64,000 nucleotides of DNA from the NCBI RefSeq assembly GCF_004803915.1, contig NZ_CP039396.1:2294001-2358000 (forward strand), in the 5' to 3' direction. The notes beneath the pieces were generated by a model. That model was not told the origin of the DNA and ran no database searches. It saw nothing but the letters and a program-made list of their open reading frames with translations. How positions within the stretch are numbered: the stretch's first letter is position 1; each line of letters opens with the position of its first letter. The position numbers were made by a program, and so were the translations under genes. The DNA is from Duncaniella dubosii. GTDB taxonomy: Bacteria > Bacteroidota > Bacteroidia > Bacteroidales > Muribaculaceae. Below, piece after piece: positions 35,051-43,952 of this stretch.

Positions 35051-35899
35051 ATGAACCAACTTAAATTCTGGCATATAGCATTGCTGCTAAGCATATGGTC
35101 ACTGACAAGTTGCAGTGATGATAATAACGAAAATGAAGCGATTACTCCGTTCTGTCTTGGAGATACTTACTATGAGGTAAGATTAGGACAAGAAACTAAC
35201 AGCATCTACATAACAAATGGTAGTGGGGATATTAGTTTGGCGATAGAAGATGAAAATATTTTGCAAGCCACTTATAATGGCAAGTTATATGCAGACAAGC
35301 CGGGAGGTGTTGTCTCTTTGTTCGGAAAACAGAAAGGAAGTACCATGCTGTCCATTATAGACAATGTGACAGGAGATAAAGAAACTATTGAAGTGAAAGT
35401 AACAGATTGCTACCTTGCATACGTTATCAATGACAGCAACTACCCGATATTGCCGGCAGGCACCACACTCTTTTTAGTGAACAATCAAGCTCAGGACTAC
35501 TATCTGTTCGACCAAGATAACATATATAACAAGCCTATACTAAAAGACAGCGGTTACGAGTTCTTCATCACGCAGAATGCCGACACAGGTGCGGCACCCA
35601 CTAAATACGCTATTCCCAACTTACGCTTATACAAACACAATCCCGCTGATGCTGGAACTACTGCGTCGAAGTTCTATGATTTCCAAATAGAACTGTATGG
35701 CGAAGAAGCCAGTTCTTCGTACGTGCTACAAGTCATTCAAGCCTACTTAGGCGTCGATTGGGAAAGGCTTATAAACAATGCTTTGACCAAATCACCTGCT
35801 CCCATAGATATGACTATGATATTGACCGTTCCTGATACAGACTATCGAATAAGAGGAATAATAAGCTTTGTATCCATTCCGAAATACATATTGGATTGA
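35051..35899 (+). CDS. Surface or periplasmic lipoprotein, cargo
   Basis: 282 aa from ATG 35051. Lipoprotein signal: hydrophobic stretch then LTSC at ~17-20, followed by acidic residues (SDDNNENE), a pattern associated with surface export in Bacteroidetes. Residues ~35-115 look like an Ig/BACON-type beta domain (SGDISLAIEDENILQATYNGK...). The remaining ~160 residues are unassigned. Directly upstream of a TonB-dependent receptor, so it probably acts with it in substrate capture; the substrate is unknown. Confidence 0.7.
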   Translation: MNQLKFWHIALLLSIWSLTSCSDDNNENEAITPFCLGDTYYEVRLGQETNSIYITNGSGDISLAIEDENILQATYNGKLYADKPGGVVSLFGKQKGSTMLSIIDNVTGDKETIEVKVTDCYLAYVINDSNYPILPAGTTLFLVNNQAQDYYLFDQDNIYNKPILKDSGYEFFITQNADTGAAPTKYAIPNLRLYKHNPADAGTTASKFYDFQIELYGEEASSSYVLQVIQAYLGVDWERLINNALTKSPAPIDMTMILTVPDTDYRIRGIISFVSIPKYILD

Positions 35900-35927
35900 T
35901 AGATTTCTTGTAATCAACTGAATTCGT

Positions 35928-38219
35928 ATGATGCAGTTACGCAAAATTAAAGTACTTACATTTTTCTTCCTATCGTTCGTTTGCTCCCAAACGACTGTTT
36001 ATGGGCAAATGATTAGCGGTAAAATAATAGATGCCGAACAACTACCGATAGACGGAGCGACTATTATTCTGCAAGCGATGGATTCGACCTATATAGCCGC
36101 ATCCATCTCTAATACTGACGGTATATTCGTTTTTAATAGCCAACAGGAAGAATACCGTTTGATAATACAACACATTTTATATGAAACCAAACAAATGGCA
36201 GGTAAGGGAAATGATGTCGGAACTATTCAACTTCAACCTAAAGACTATGCTTTGGATGAAATTATTATAAAGGCAGAACGTCCTTTTGTTAAAGTGAAGA
36301 ATGGACTTTTAGGGTATAATCTTGCTGTCCTTACCCAAAATCAACTTGTAAACAATGCTTATGAAGCATTGACAAAGATACCGGGAGTACAAGAAGAGAG
36401 AGGAATACTGACTTTGGCAGGAGCCGGGAAACTGACGATTATTCTAAATGGCAAACCAACAACAATGGATGCCGGACAACTTGAAACGATTTTGCGCAAT
36501 ACTCCGGTTAATCGTGTGGAAAAAGTGGAAGTGATGTACAGTGCGCCTCCTGAATATCATGTACGGGGCGCGGCTATTAATGTTGTTTTAAAGCGTTCAA
36601 ACGACTACTCTTTTCAGGGTGAGATAAGTGCTGACTATAAAAACCAATACTTCAATGACGGGGGAATGAACGGGAACTTTCGGTTGTCAACTCCTAAAAT
36701 GGCTTTTGATGTAATGTATGGAGTAAATAACGTAAAAAAAATGGAGTACATAGACCTTGATTCCAAGCATACGCTAAAAGAAGAACTCCATTCTATCACA
36801 CAAAATGAACAGTTGCGCAGCAAGTATTGGAAGCATGACCTTAGAGCCGCTTTTGAATATAATTTCAACGATAAAAACAATATCAATATTGCCTACACAG
36901 GTAGTTATACCCCTGACCAATATAATAACAGCCGGACATCAGGCAATTACCAAACCGGTAATGTTGATAAATATATTGACAATCAAATGCACAATGTCAC
37001 ATTGCAATATCATTCAGGATTCGGTCTTGAAATAGGAGGTGACTATACCTATTATACTTCCAATAATAATCAATGTTTACATACTGATTATCAAAATGGA
37101 AATCAGAGTAGTTTCTCTATGGTTGGCGGACAAAAGATAGACCGCTATTCTATTTATGTAGACGGGAAACACTCTTTATCCAAAGGATGGAATTTGGGTT
37201 ATGGAGTTTCCTATCGATTTGCCAAAGATCTTGATTTCCAAACTTACGATAAAGTGACAGGTGACATTCAAACACAAAATACATATTCCAATCTGAGAGA
37301 ACAAACTGCCAGTTTTTATGTGTCGTTGAGCAAAAACTATGCAACAGGTACATCTTTATCCGTTTCTGCTACAGGAGAGTATTATACGATTGGCAATTAT
37401 CATAAATGGGCAGTCTTTCCACAAGCATCATTGACCTATTTTAAAACACCGGAACATCTGTTTCAATTGTCATTATCTACGGATAAAACCTATCCAAGTT
37501 ATTGGGATATGCAGTCTTCCGTCAGTTATCTTAATGGATATACAGAATTGTGGGGTACACCGAATTTGAAGCCGATGACGAATTATAATCTGAATGGAAG
37601 TTATATCTTCATGAAGAAGTATATTTTCAGTCTGTTTTTCACGCATACATCGGATTATTTCACACAAGCCGCCTATCAATCTACCGACAGGCTGGCACTG
37701 ATCTATAAAAATACAAACTGGAACTATATGCAGCTATGGGGAGCAAATATCATAGTACCCTTTAAAGCAGGAAACTGGCTGGATTCCCGATTCTCCTTAG
37801 TCGGAATGCAAATGCACCAACGCTGTGATGATTTTTTCGACATTCCTTTCAATCGGAGGAAATGGGTATTTAGCGGCACATTGGATAACACGTTTAAAGT
37901 AAACAAGAATTTATCTTTCGAGTTGATAGGGAATGTACAGACTCCTGTCATACAAGGGACATTTGATATAGAATCTATTTTTAATCTCACTGCCGGATTA
38001 AAATGGAATTTTGCAAATGACAAATTGAGTTTATCAGCCCGTTGCAATGACATATTTGATACAGGAATGCCTGCAACAAAAGTCCGCTTTAAGGGGCAAC
38101 ACTTGGATATGAACAGCGGATTTTATTCACGTTCATTTACTTTGCATTTCAGTTATTGTTTTGGCGGATATAAGAAAAAGGAGATAAAAGGAATAGATAC
38201 ATCAAGATTCAGATACTAA
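35928..38219 (+). CDS. TonB-dependent outer-membrane receptor
   Basis: 763 aa. Signal peptide (~1-27), then a CarboxypepD_reg-like N-terminal domain (ISGKIIDAEQLPIDGATI), plug-like domain (~110-210; TKIPGVQEERGILTLAGAGKLTIILNGKP), and a 22-strand-type barrel of the OMP_b-brl_3 group ending in the usual aromatic tail region. A family of ligand-gated importers; the ligand cannot be named. No SusD partner. It is the main cargo of this element, occupying the place tetQ holds upstream of rteA in CTnDOT. Mobile TonB-receptor cargo may supply a nutrient or alter phage or bacteriocin sensitivity (inference). Confidence 0.85.
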   Translation: MMQLRKIKVLTFFFLSFVCSQTTVYGQMISGKIIDAEQLPIDGATIILQAMDSTYIAASISNTDGIFVFNSQQEEYRLIIQHILYETKQMAGKGNDVGTIQLQPKDYALDEIIIKAERPFVKVKNGLLGYNLAVLTQNQLVNNAYEALTKIPGVQEERGILTLAGAGKLTIILNGKPTTMDAGQLETILRNTPVNRVEKVEVMYSAPPEYHVRGAAINVVLKRSNDYSFQGEISADYKNQYFNDGGMNGNFRLSTPKMAFDVMYGVNNVKKMEYIDLDSKHTLKEELHSITQNEQLRSKYWKHDLRAAFEYNFNDKNNINIAYTGSYTPDQYNNSRTSGNYQTGNVDKYIDNQMHNVTLQYHSGFGLEIGGDYTYYTSNNNQCLHTDYQNGNQSSFSMVGGQKIDRYSIYVDGKHSLSKGWNLGYGVSYRFAKDLDFQTYDKVTGDIQTQNTYSNLREQTASFYVSLSKNYATGTSLSVSATGEYYTIGNYHKWAVFPQASLTYFKTPEHLFQLSLSTDKTYPSYWDMQSSVSYLNGYTELWGTPNLKPMTNYNLNGSYIFMKKYIFSLFFTHTSDYFTQAAYQSTDRLALIYKNTNWNYMQLWGANIIVPFKAGNWLDSRFSLVGMQMHQRCDDFFDIPFNRRKWVFSGTLDNTFKVNKNLSFELIGNVQTPVIQGTFDIESIFNLTAGLKWNFANDKLSLSARCNDIFDTGMPATKVRFKGQHLDMNSGFYSRSFTLHFSYCFGGYKKKEIKGIDTSRFRY

Positions 38220-38231
38220 TTCAAAAATGAT

Positions 38232-38486
38232 ATGAGGACATTGTTGCTAACTCTGAGTGTTTTATGCTTATACTCATGCTCATATAAAACTTCTCTGATT
38301 ACCTATCGAAATGGATATGTATTTAACACCCAGGGTAAAATGATTGGAAACTATTCCAATGGCTATATTTTCACCGAAAATAAAATACTCATAGGATATT
38401 ACTTCAATGGATATATTTGTGATGATAATCACAATATTATAGGAAACTATGCAAATGGATTTGCAAAAATTGGAAAAACAAAATAA
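38232..38486 (+). CDS. Small lipoprotein with 16-residue repeats
   Basis: 84 aa. Lipobox LYSC at ~14-17. The mature part is about 3.5 copies of a 16-residue unit ending in NGY/F: (RNGYVFNTQGKM)(IGNYSNGYIFTENKIL)(IGYYFNGYICDDNHNI)(IGNYANGF...). Such short Gly/Tyr/Asn repeats usually form a stacked beta-hairpin. It starts 12 bases after the receptor gene and probably belongs to the same operon. No family recognised. Confidence 0.65.
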   Translation: MRTLLLTLSVLCLYSCSYKTSLITYRNGYVFNTQGKMIGNYSNGYIFTENKILIGYYFNGYICDDNHNIIGNYANGFAKIGKTK

Positions 38487-38525
38487 TTAATTTTTTTCTG
38501 TCAATATCATAGATGTAAACATACA

Positions 38526-40835
38526 GTGAAACATCTTCAGAAAGCGGTCGCTTTCGGCTATACACTTATTGCATTGTTAATCGGATGTATTGCCTACACT
38601 TGGCATCATGAATGGCAGGAAGTGGAAGCATTGGAGGTTGGCAATCGACGTATAAATGAATTCAGGAAGGATGTAAACCGTATTCATATCCGACTGATAG
38701 AGTTCTCTTTGTTGGGAGAAACTATATTGGATTGGGACGAAACAGATTTGGAGAATTACCATGCCCAACGTATTGCATTGGACAGTATATTATGCAGTTT
38801 CAATGTAACTCACAAAATTGAGCGTGTTGACAGCGTGCGCAGTCTTTTGGAGTATAAGGAACGGCAGATATTCCAGATTGTCCGGTTAATGGATGAGCAA
38901 CAATCCATCAACAGGAAGATAGCCAGCCAAGAACCGGTGATTGTGCAGAAGATTGTGCAGGAACAGCCCAAGAAACCGAAGCGCAAAGGATTCTTGGGCA
39001 TATTCGGTAAAAAAGAGAAAACGAAGCCATTGACAACAACGACTACGCTTCGTTCTCCCGATAGAAACATGGTCAGCGAACAGAAAGCACAAAGCCGTCG
39101 GTTGTCGGAACAAGCCGACAGTCTTGCGGCTCGTAATGCCGAACTTAACAGACAACTGCGAGGATTGATTTGCCAAATCGAAAAGAAGGTACAATCTGAT
39201 TTACAAAGCAGGGAAGCCGAGATAACCGCCATGCGTGAAAAATCATTTATGCAGATAGGCGGCTTGATGGGATTTGTCCTTTTGCTGTTGGTCATTTCTT
39301 ATATCATCATACACCATGATGCAAAGAGCATCAAACGATACAAACGCCAGACAACGGATTTGATAGGGCAATTGGAACAGTCCGTGCAACAAAATGAGGT
39401 ACTCATAACCTCCCGAAAGAAAGCGGTATATACTATTACCCACGAGTTGCGTACACCGCTGACGGCAATAACAGGCTATGCCGAACTGTTGCAAAAAGAG
39501 TGCAGCAATGGGAACAATGTGCATTTCCTTCAAAGCATACAACAATCCTCCGACCGTATGCGGGCTATGCTCAACACTCTGCTGGACTTCTTCCGCTTGG
39601 ATAACGGCAAGGAACAGCCCAAAATGCAACCTTGCAGAATTTCAGCAATCACGCACATCCTTGAAACGGAGTTCATGTCCGTTGCCATGAACAAGGGACT
39701 GTCCTTGACCATGAAGAACGGGAATGATGCTGTTGTATTGACCGACAAAGAGCGAATAGTTCAAATCGGTAACAACCTGCTGTCAAACGCCATCAAGTTC
39801 ACAGAGAAAGGTGGTGTGTCACTGACTTCCGACTATACCAACGGAGTGTTGACACTGACCGTCGAGGACACCGGTACGGGCATGACCGAAGAGGAACAGC
39901 ACCATGTGTTCGACGCATTTGAACGCCTCTCAAATGCCGCCGCAAAGGACGGTTTCGGACTTGGACTTGCCATCGTTCATAATATCGTGACGATGCTTCA
40001 TGGAAAAATCAGACTGAACAGTGAAAAAGGGAAAGGAAGCCGTTTCATGGTGGAAATACCGATGCAAAAAGCTGATGATGTGCCGGAGCAAGTAATACAG
40101 ACGTATATTCACAGAAAAGACAGAAACCTCAATGTCATCGCCATCGACAATGACGAGGTGTTGCTCCTGATGCAGAAAGAGATGTACGCCCAAGAGGGAA
40201 TACACTGCGATACTTGCACCGATGCGGCGGAACTGATGGAGATGCTACGCCGGAAAGAATATAATCTGCTGCTGACAGATTTGAATATGCCCGGTATAAA
40301 CGGTTTCGAGTTGCTGGAACTTCTGCGTTCGTCCAACGTGGGCAATTCACAGATAATCCCCGTGGTCGTGGCAACCGCTTCGGGCAGTTGCGATGCGGAG
40401 GAACTTTTGGCAAAAGGCTTTGCCGGATGCCTGTTCAAGCCGTTCTCCATATCGGAGCTGATGGAGGTCTCGGACAAGTGCGGCATAAAAGAAACTCTGG
40501 ACGGAAAGCCGGACTTATCCACCTTGCTGTCATACGGCAATGAGGCCGTCATGCTGGAGAAACTGATAACGGAAACTGAAAAGGAAATGCGCTTGATGCA
40601 GGATGCGGCAACGCGAAACGACCTGCAAGAACTTGATGCCTTGACACACCACTTGCGTAGCTCGTGGGAGGTACTCCGTGCCGACCAACCGCTGAGGGAA
40701 CTTTACGGATTGCTTCATGGAAAGGCTATACCGGAAGAAAGTGAGTTAAGCCATGCTGTTACCGCAGTATTGAATAAGGGCGCGGAAATAATCCGGCTGG
40801 CAAAAGAGGAAAGGAGAAAATACGAAAATGGATAA
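38526..40835 (+). CDS. rteA: Hybrid sensor histidine kinase, RteA-like
   Basis: 769 aa from GTG 38526. Two membrane helices (~8-25 and ~240-262) flank a ~210-residue sensor with a coiled coil. Then HisKA (HELRTPLTAITGY), HATPase_c (N box SNAIKFTEKGG; GTGMTEEE; GFGLGLAI), receiver domain (phospho-Asp in LLTDLNMPG) and C-terminal Hpt (LTHHLRSSW). The order and downstream partner match RteA, the kinase of the CTnDOT tetracycline-response operon. It overlaps rteB by 8 bases. It lacks tetQ upstream, so its signal here is unclear. Confidence 0.85.
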   Translation: MKHLQKAVAFGYTLIALLIGCIAYTWHHEWQEVEALEVGNRRINEFRKDVNRIHIRLIEFSLLGETILDWDETDLENYHAQRIALDSILCSFNVTHKIERVDSVRSLLEYKERQIFQIVRLMDEQQSINRKIASQEPVIVQKIVQEQPKKPKRKGFLGIFGKKEKTKPLTTTTTLRSPDRNMVSEQKAQSRRLSEQADSLAARNAELNRQLRGLICQIEKKVQSDLQSREAEITAMREKSFMQIGGLMGFVLLLLVISYIIIHHDAKSIKRYKRQTTDLIGQLEQSVQQNEVLITSRKKAVYTITHELRTPLTAITGYAELLQKECSNGNNVHFLQSIQQSSDRMRAMLNTLLDFFRLDNGKEQPKMQPCRISAITHILETEFMSVAMNKGLSLTMKNGNDAVVLTDKERIVQIGNNLLSNAIKFTEKGGVSLTSDYTNGVLTLTVEDTGTGMTEEEQHHVFDAFERLSNAAAKDGFGLGLAIVHNIVTMLHGKIRLNSEKGKGSRFMVEIPMQKADDVPEQVIQTYIHRKDRNLNVIAIDNDEVLLLMQKEMYAQEGIHCDTCTDAAELMEMLRRKEYNLLLTDLNMPGINGFELLELLRSSNVGNSQIIPVVVATASGSCDAEELLAKGFAGCLFKPFSISELMEVSDKCGIKETLDGKPDLSTLLSYGNEAVMLEKLITETEKEMRLMQDAATRNDLQELDALTHHLRSSWEVLRADQPLRELYGLLHGKAIPEESELSHAVTAVLNKGAEIIRLAKEERRKYENG

Positions 40836-42150
40836 GACCAGAATAATCGTGGTGGAGGACAACATCGTGTATTGCGAATATGTCTGCAACCTGCTGGCAC
40901 GGGAGGGCTACCATACCGTGAAAGCTTACCACCTATCGACAGCGAAGAAACATCTGCAACAGGCAACGGATAATGACATAGTAGTTGCCGACCTGCGCCT
41001 GCCTGACGGCAACGGTATAGACATGCTGCGTTGGATGCGCAAGGAAGGAAAGATGCAGCCGTTCATCATCATGACCGACTATGCCGAAGTACATACTGCC
41101 GTGGAGAGCATGAAACTCGGTTCGATAGACTATATACCTAAAAAACTGATAGAGGACAAACTCATTCCACTTCTCCGTTCCATACAGAAGGAGCGTCAGA
41201 TGGGACACCGCCGTATGCCCGTGTTCGTCCGTGAAGGTTCCGCCTTTCAGAAAATCATGCATCGCATAAGGTTGGTAGCCGCTACCGATATGAGTGTGAT
41301 GATATTCGGAGAGAACGGCACGGGCAAGGAGCATATCGCCCATTACCTACACGACAAGAGCAAACGTGCGGGCAAACCCTTCGTGGCGGTTGACTGCGGT
41401 TCACTCTCAAAAGAACTTGCGCCGTCGGCATTCTTCGGACACGTCAAGGGAGCGTTTACAGGTGCAGACAGCACCAAGAAAGGGTATTTCCATGAAGCGG
41501 AAGGTGGCACGTTGTTTCTGGACGAGGTGGGCAACCTCGCGTTGGAAACCCAACAGATGTTGCTCCGTGCCATACAAGAGAGACGTTATCGCCCGGTCGG
41601 TGACAATTCGGACAGAAGTTTCAATGTCCGCATCATCGCCGCCACCAACGAGGATCTGGAGGCGGCAGTGAGTGAAAAGCGTTTCCGGCAGGATTTACTC
41701 TACCGTCTGCACGACTTCGTGATAAGCGTGCCGTCGTTGCGTGACTGTCAGGAAGACATTATGCCGTTGGCAGAGTTCTTCCGTGAGATTGCCAACAAGG
41801 AACTGGAGTGTAATGTGGGCGGATTCAGTCCCGAAGCCCGTAAAGCATTGCTGATCCACACATGGCCGGGCAACGTGCGGGAACTTCGGCAGAAAATCAT
41901 GGGTGCGGTATTGCAGGCGCAAGAAGGTGTTGTAACGAAAGAGCATCTGGAACTTGCCGTGACGAAACCGACCTCACCCGTCAGTTTCGCCCTGCGCAAT
42001 GATGCAGAGGATAAGGAACGGATAATGCGTGCGTTGAAACAAGCGAACGGCAATCGGAGCCTTGCCGCCGAACTGTTGGGAATAAGCAGGTCGGCACTAT
42101 ACAGTAAACTTGAAGAGTATGGACTTAAATATAAATTCAAGCAACCATAG
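40828..42150 (+). CDS. rteB: Sigma-54-type response regulator, RteB-like
   Basis: 440 aa. Receiver domain (phospho-Asp in ADLRLPDGNG), AAA+ sigma-54 activation domain (Walker A GENGTGKEHIA, GAFTGAD loop, Walker B GGTLFLDEVG) and a C-terminal Fis-type HTH (NRSLAAELLGISRSALYSKL). In CTnDOT RteB activates rteC, which in turn drives excision. No rteC gene is present here, although a promoter-like box follows at 42205. Confidence 0.85.
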   Translation: MDKTRIIVVEDNIVYCEYVCNLLAREGYHTVKAYHLSTAKKHLQQATDNDIVVADLRLPDGNGIDMLRWMRKEGKMQPFIIMTDYAEVHTAVESMKLGSIDYIPKKLIEDKLIPLLRSIQKERQMGHRRMPVFVREGSAFQKIMHRIRLVAATDMSVMIFGENGTGKEHIAHYLHDKSKRAGKPFVAVDCGSLSKELAPSAFFGHVKGAFTGADSTKKGYFHEAEGGTLFLDEVGNLALETQQMLLRAIQERRYRPVGDNSDRSFNVRIIAATNEDLEAAVSEKRFRQDLLYRLHDFVISVPSLRDCQEDIMPLAEFFREIANKELECNVGGFSPEARKALLIHTWPGNVRELRQKIMGAVLQAQEGVVTKEHLELAVTKPTSPVSFALRNDAEDKERIMRALKQANGNRSLAAELLGISRSALYSKLEEYGLKYKFKQP

Positions 42151-42204
42151 CCGATTTTATTGAATTTGACTATCTGCAAAGGTTTATTATTCAAAAAATA
42201 ATAT

Positions 42205-42212
42205 TACCTTTG
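42205..42212 (+). promoter_or_regulatory. Orphan -7 box near the right end
   Basis: TACCTTTG then C, 55 bases after rteB, pointing out of the element across the right attachment repeat. No gene follows within the element. It is where the rteC promoter would be expected, so it may be a relic of a deleted rteC. Confidence 0.4.
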
Positions 42213-42353
42213 CATTTAGGAAAAGCGTTCTTTTGAATTACTGCAAAACGAAGTGAAACACAGAATTTCGCTGTTTTCTAAATCGTTACCTGTCAAGCTG
42301 CAAAAATTTGCAAGTGCTTGAATTTTAGCAAGAAAGAAAATTTGATATGTCTT

Positions 42354-42364
42354 GACATGTGGAA
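42354..42364 (+). repeat. Right 11-bp attachment repeat
   Basis: GACATGTGGAA, identical to 24064-24074. Left-flanking bases differ between the two ends, as expected for attL and attR. Confidence 0.85.
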
Positions 42365-43336
42365 ATGTATCTCCTTGCCTATACCGGCTTGTTTAGTCCA
42401 TTTTTTAAGATGTTTCCCAATTCTGGTCTTGCTCGGCAGAGTATCAAAGACAGCTCTGTCAGATGGCGCGACACCCCTTTCCGGCAGATATTCCACCGCT
42501 TTTGATGAGAGGGGAACCGATACATGCTTTCTTGTCTTCTTCATTATAAACGACAACACTACCGTTTCTCCGCTTTTAGAAATATTTTGCCACCGGAGAT
42601 TCAGCATATCGGAAATACGAAGCCCGCTGAAACAGCAGAACAGGAATGCCCGTCTGATATGGTCATGTTTATATGGTGTGGCTTCCAGTATGCCGACCTC
42701 ATCAAGAGTGAGGAAACTACAAGTGGACTGCGGTTCAGTGATCTTGTCGGCAGTATTAAGAAGCGTCCACGGATTGCTCTTGATATACCCCATACGCATG
42801 GCGTTGTTGAGAATATCCGCAAGATGCCAGAAATATCCAAAAGCGGTTTTCCTTGCCAGCACCCTGCCGGTTTTAGGACTGCGATAAGATAAAACCCAGT
42901 CTTTGAAATCAATGCAGAATTTCTTATCCACATCACACAGTCTGGTGCCCGGCCTGAAAACTTCAAAATTTCTTCGTGCCGTGACAAGAGCCTTGTAGGT
43001 ATTCATACCGCGCTCCTTATAATAGGAAATCAGGATGTCGATATAATCACATAGAAGGATTCCGGATTTGTCTTGTGTCTCTATTGCCTCCGATATACCT
43101 TGTATATGGGCGTTGCATTTTTCGATGATGATTTCCTCAGCCCTGCGCAGTGTTCTGGCATTCTCGCGCTTTGCCTTTTCGGTTGCTTCGGGCAGAAGAT
43201 ACAGTTTAAGGAACTCATACTCATGTTTTCCGTTAATGGCATGGTCTATGAAAAGCGACTCGCGCCCGTCCGCAAGTTTGCGACGGCGTAACTTGTACGG
43301 ACTTTTATCTACTTTTGATGTTCTTTTTCTACCCAT
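42354..43336 (-). pseudogene. 5' part of split tyrosine recombinase
   Basis: Encodes ~327 residues: arm-binding and core-binding domains and the first catalytic block (FCCFSGLRISDML, Arg I). It breaks inside FHMSRH, exactly at the attachment core. The frame then runs on into the inserted element (IKFSFLLK...). With the fragment at 23904-24063 it would form a 380-residue enzyme, the upstream partner of the tandem pair ending at 22674. It cannot produce active protein while the insertion is present. Confidence 0.9.
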
Positions 43337-43363
43337 TGCTTTTCAGTACATTATATCCGATTG

Positions 43364-43371
43364 CAAAGGTA
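43364..43371 (-). promoter_or_regulatory. -7 box of the split integrase gene
   Basis: TACCTTTG then C on the minus strand, 27 bases upstream of the ATG at 43336. It would drive both integrases of the outer element; after the insertion, the distal integrase at 22674 is cut off from it. Confidence 0.6.
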
Positions 43372-43584
43372 GTAAATAAATCCGATAAAAGTATCAAAAC
43401 AAGTAACAAAAATAATCTCCAAATTGGTATTTAAGGAAATCAATGAGAATCTGACTCTCAGCAATAAAACGCTTATATATAGGATTATAAATGTTTTTAT
43501 ACAGCTGATTATTTCGCTTAAATTCCATATTTATTTTCTTCCCTTTTGTCTTTCTCCAATTAGACCTTAGACCAACAATAAACA
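43372..43584. other. Non-coding right flank of the outer element
   Basis: AT-rich, no gene that I can support (the short frame 43394-43588 on the minus strand looks accidental). The right end of the outer element should lie here. Confidence 0.4.
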
Positions 43585-43650
43585 ACACCCAATCTTACAT
43601 TTTTGGGTGTAAAATTGGGTGTTAATCTTGTAAATCACTGAAAATCAGTG
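43585..43650. terminator. Two hairpins: probable original tmRNA terminator
   Basis: ACACCCAAT/ATTGGGTGT arms (43585-43593 and 43614-43622), and CACTGA-AAA-TCAGTG (43636-43650) five bases before the left attachment repeat. Before the 12-kb element integrated, these would have followed the tmRNA gene directly, so they are probably its displaced terminator. Confidence 0.5.
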
Positions 43651-43654
43651 TTGA

Positions 43655-43669
43655 TTGTGGAGCTGGAGG
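43655..43669 (+). repeat. Left attachment repeat (copy of tmRNA 3' end)
   Basis: TTGTGGAGCTGGAGG, identical to 55895-55909 at the tmRNA 3' end; resemblance continues for ~10 more bases (TGAACC in both). Marks the far end of the tmRNA-targeted element. Confidence 0.85.
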
Positions 43670-43729
43670 CTCATGAACCAAAAGGAATATTGCCTTTGTA
43701 TTCAGTAAGTTATCTCAGCTTAAAAACTC

Positions 43730-43752
43730 ATGTCCAATGAAAAGTCCAATGG
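43730..43752 (+). repeat. Left pair of direct repeats, candidate integrase arm sites
   Basis: ATGTCCAATG at 43730 and AAGTCCAATGG at 43742: two copies 12 bases apart. The same pair with the same 12-base spacing occurs at 55772 at the other end. This is typical of tyrosine-recombinase arm sites. Confidence 0.6.
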
Positions 43753-43859
43753 ACTCTGCAATCTCGGTATCAAGACCTTATGCACTGCAAAAGTATGAAA
43801 AATGCGGAAACTTCACAAATTTCCCTGCTTAAGATTTGGAATTTCCTTTGTTTTGGCAG

Positions 43860-43867
43860 TAACTTTG
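43860..43867 (+). promoter_or_regulatory. -7 box of the HTH-primase operon
   Basis: TAACTTTG then C, 86 bases upstream of the ATG at 43953. Matches TAnnTTTG. Confidence 0.55.
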
Positions 43868-43952
43868 CATCAGCATTCACGGCAGGGTGAATGCCAATAG
43901 GTACATTCATTTGTATCAGCCTGTCATGATACGCGAATAAAAAAGGAGACAC

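Larger units (their letters stand above)
24064..42353. mobile_element. CTnDOT-related integrative element (18,290 bp)
   Basis: Bounded by an 11-bp direct repeat GACATGTGGAA (24064-24074 and 42354-42364) and inserted into an integrase gene that is restored in frame when the element is removed. Content in order: two tandem integrases, RhuM-like protein, two Xis-like HTH proteins, IS110, DUF3408 protein, MobA split by IS66, cargo operon, rteA, rteB. The relaxase, all tra genes, rteC, the exc region and tetQ are missing, so it is an internally deleted relative of CTnDOT, probably dependent on helpers. Confidence 0.85.
16093..43380. mobile_element. Mobilizable element split by a nested 18-kb insertion
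   Basis: A minus-strand module of membrane protein, relaxase, mobA-like gene, oriT-like repeat, small DNA-binding proteins, ATPase operon and tandem tyrosine recombinases. After removing the nested element (24064-42353) it is about 9 kb, a size and layout typical of Bacteroides mobilizable transposons. The left end lies between 16092 and 16158, the right end beyond the integrase promoter near 43371. I could not find matching terminal repeats, so both ends are approximate. Confidence 0.7.

Noticed and set aside
43394..43588. 64-aa minus-strand frame
   Set aside because: AT-rich, Lys/Asn/Tyr-rich translation without pattern; no promoter or start signal.
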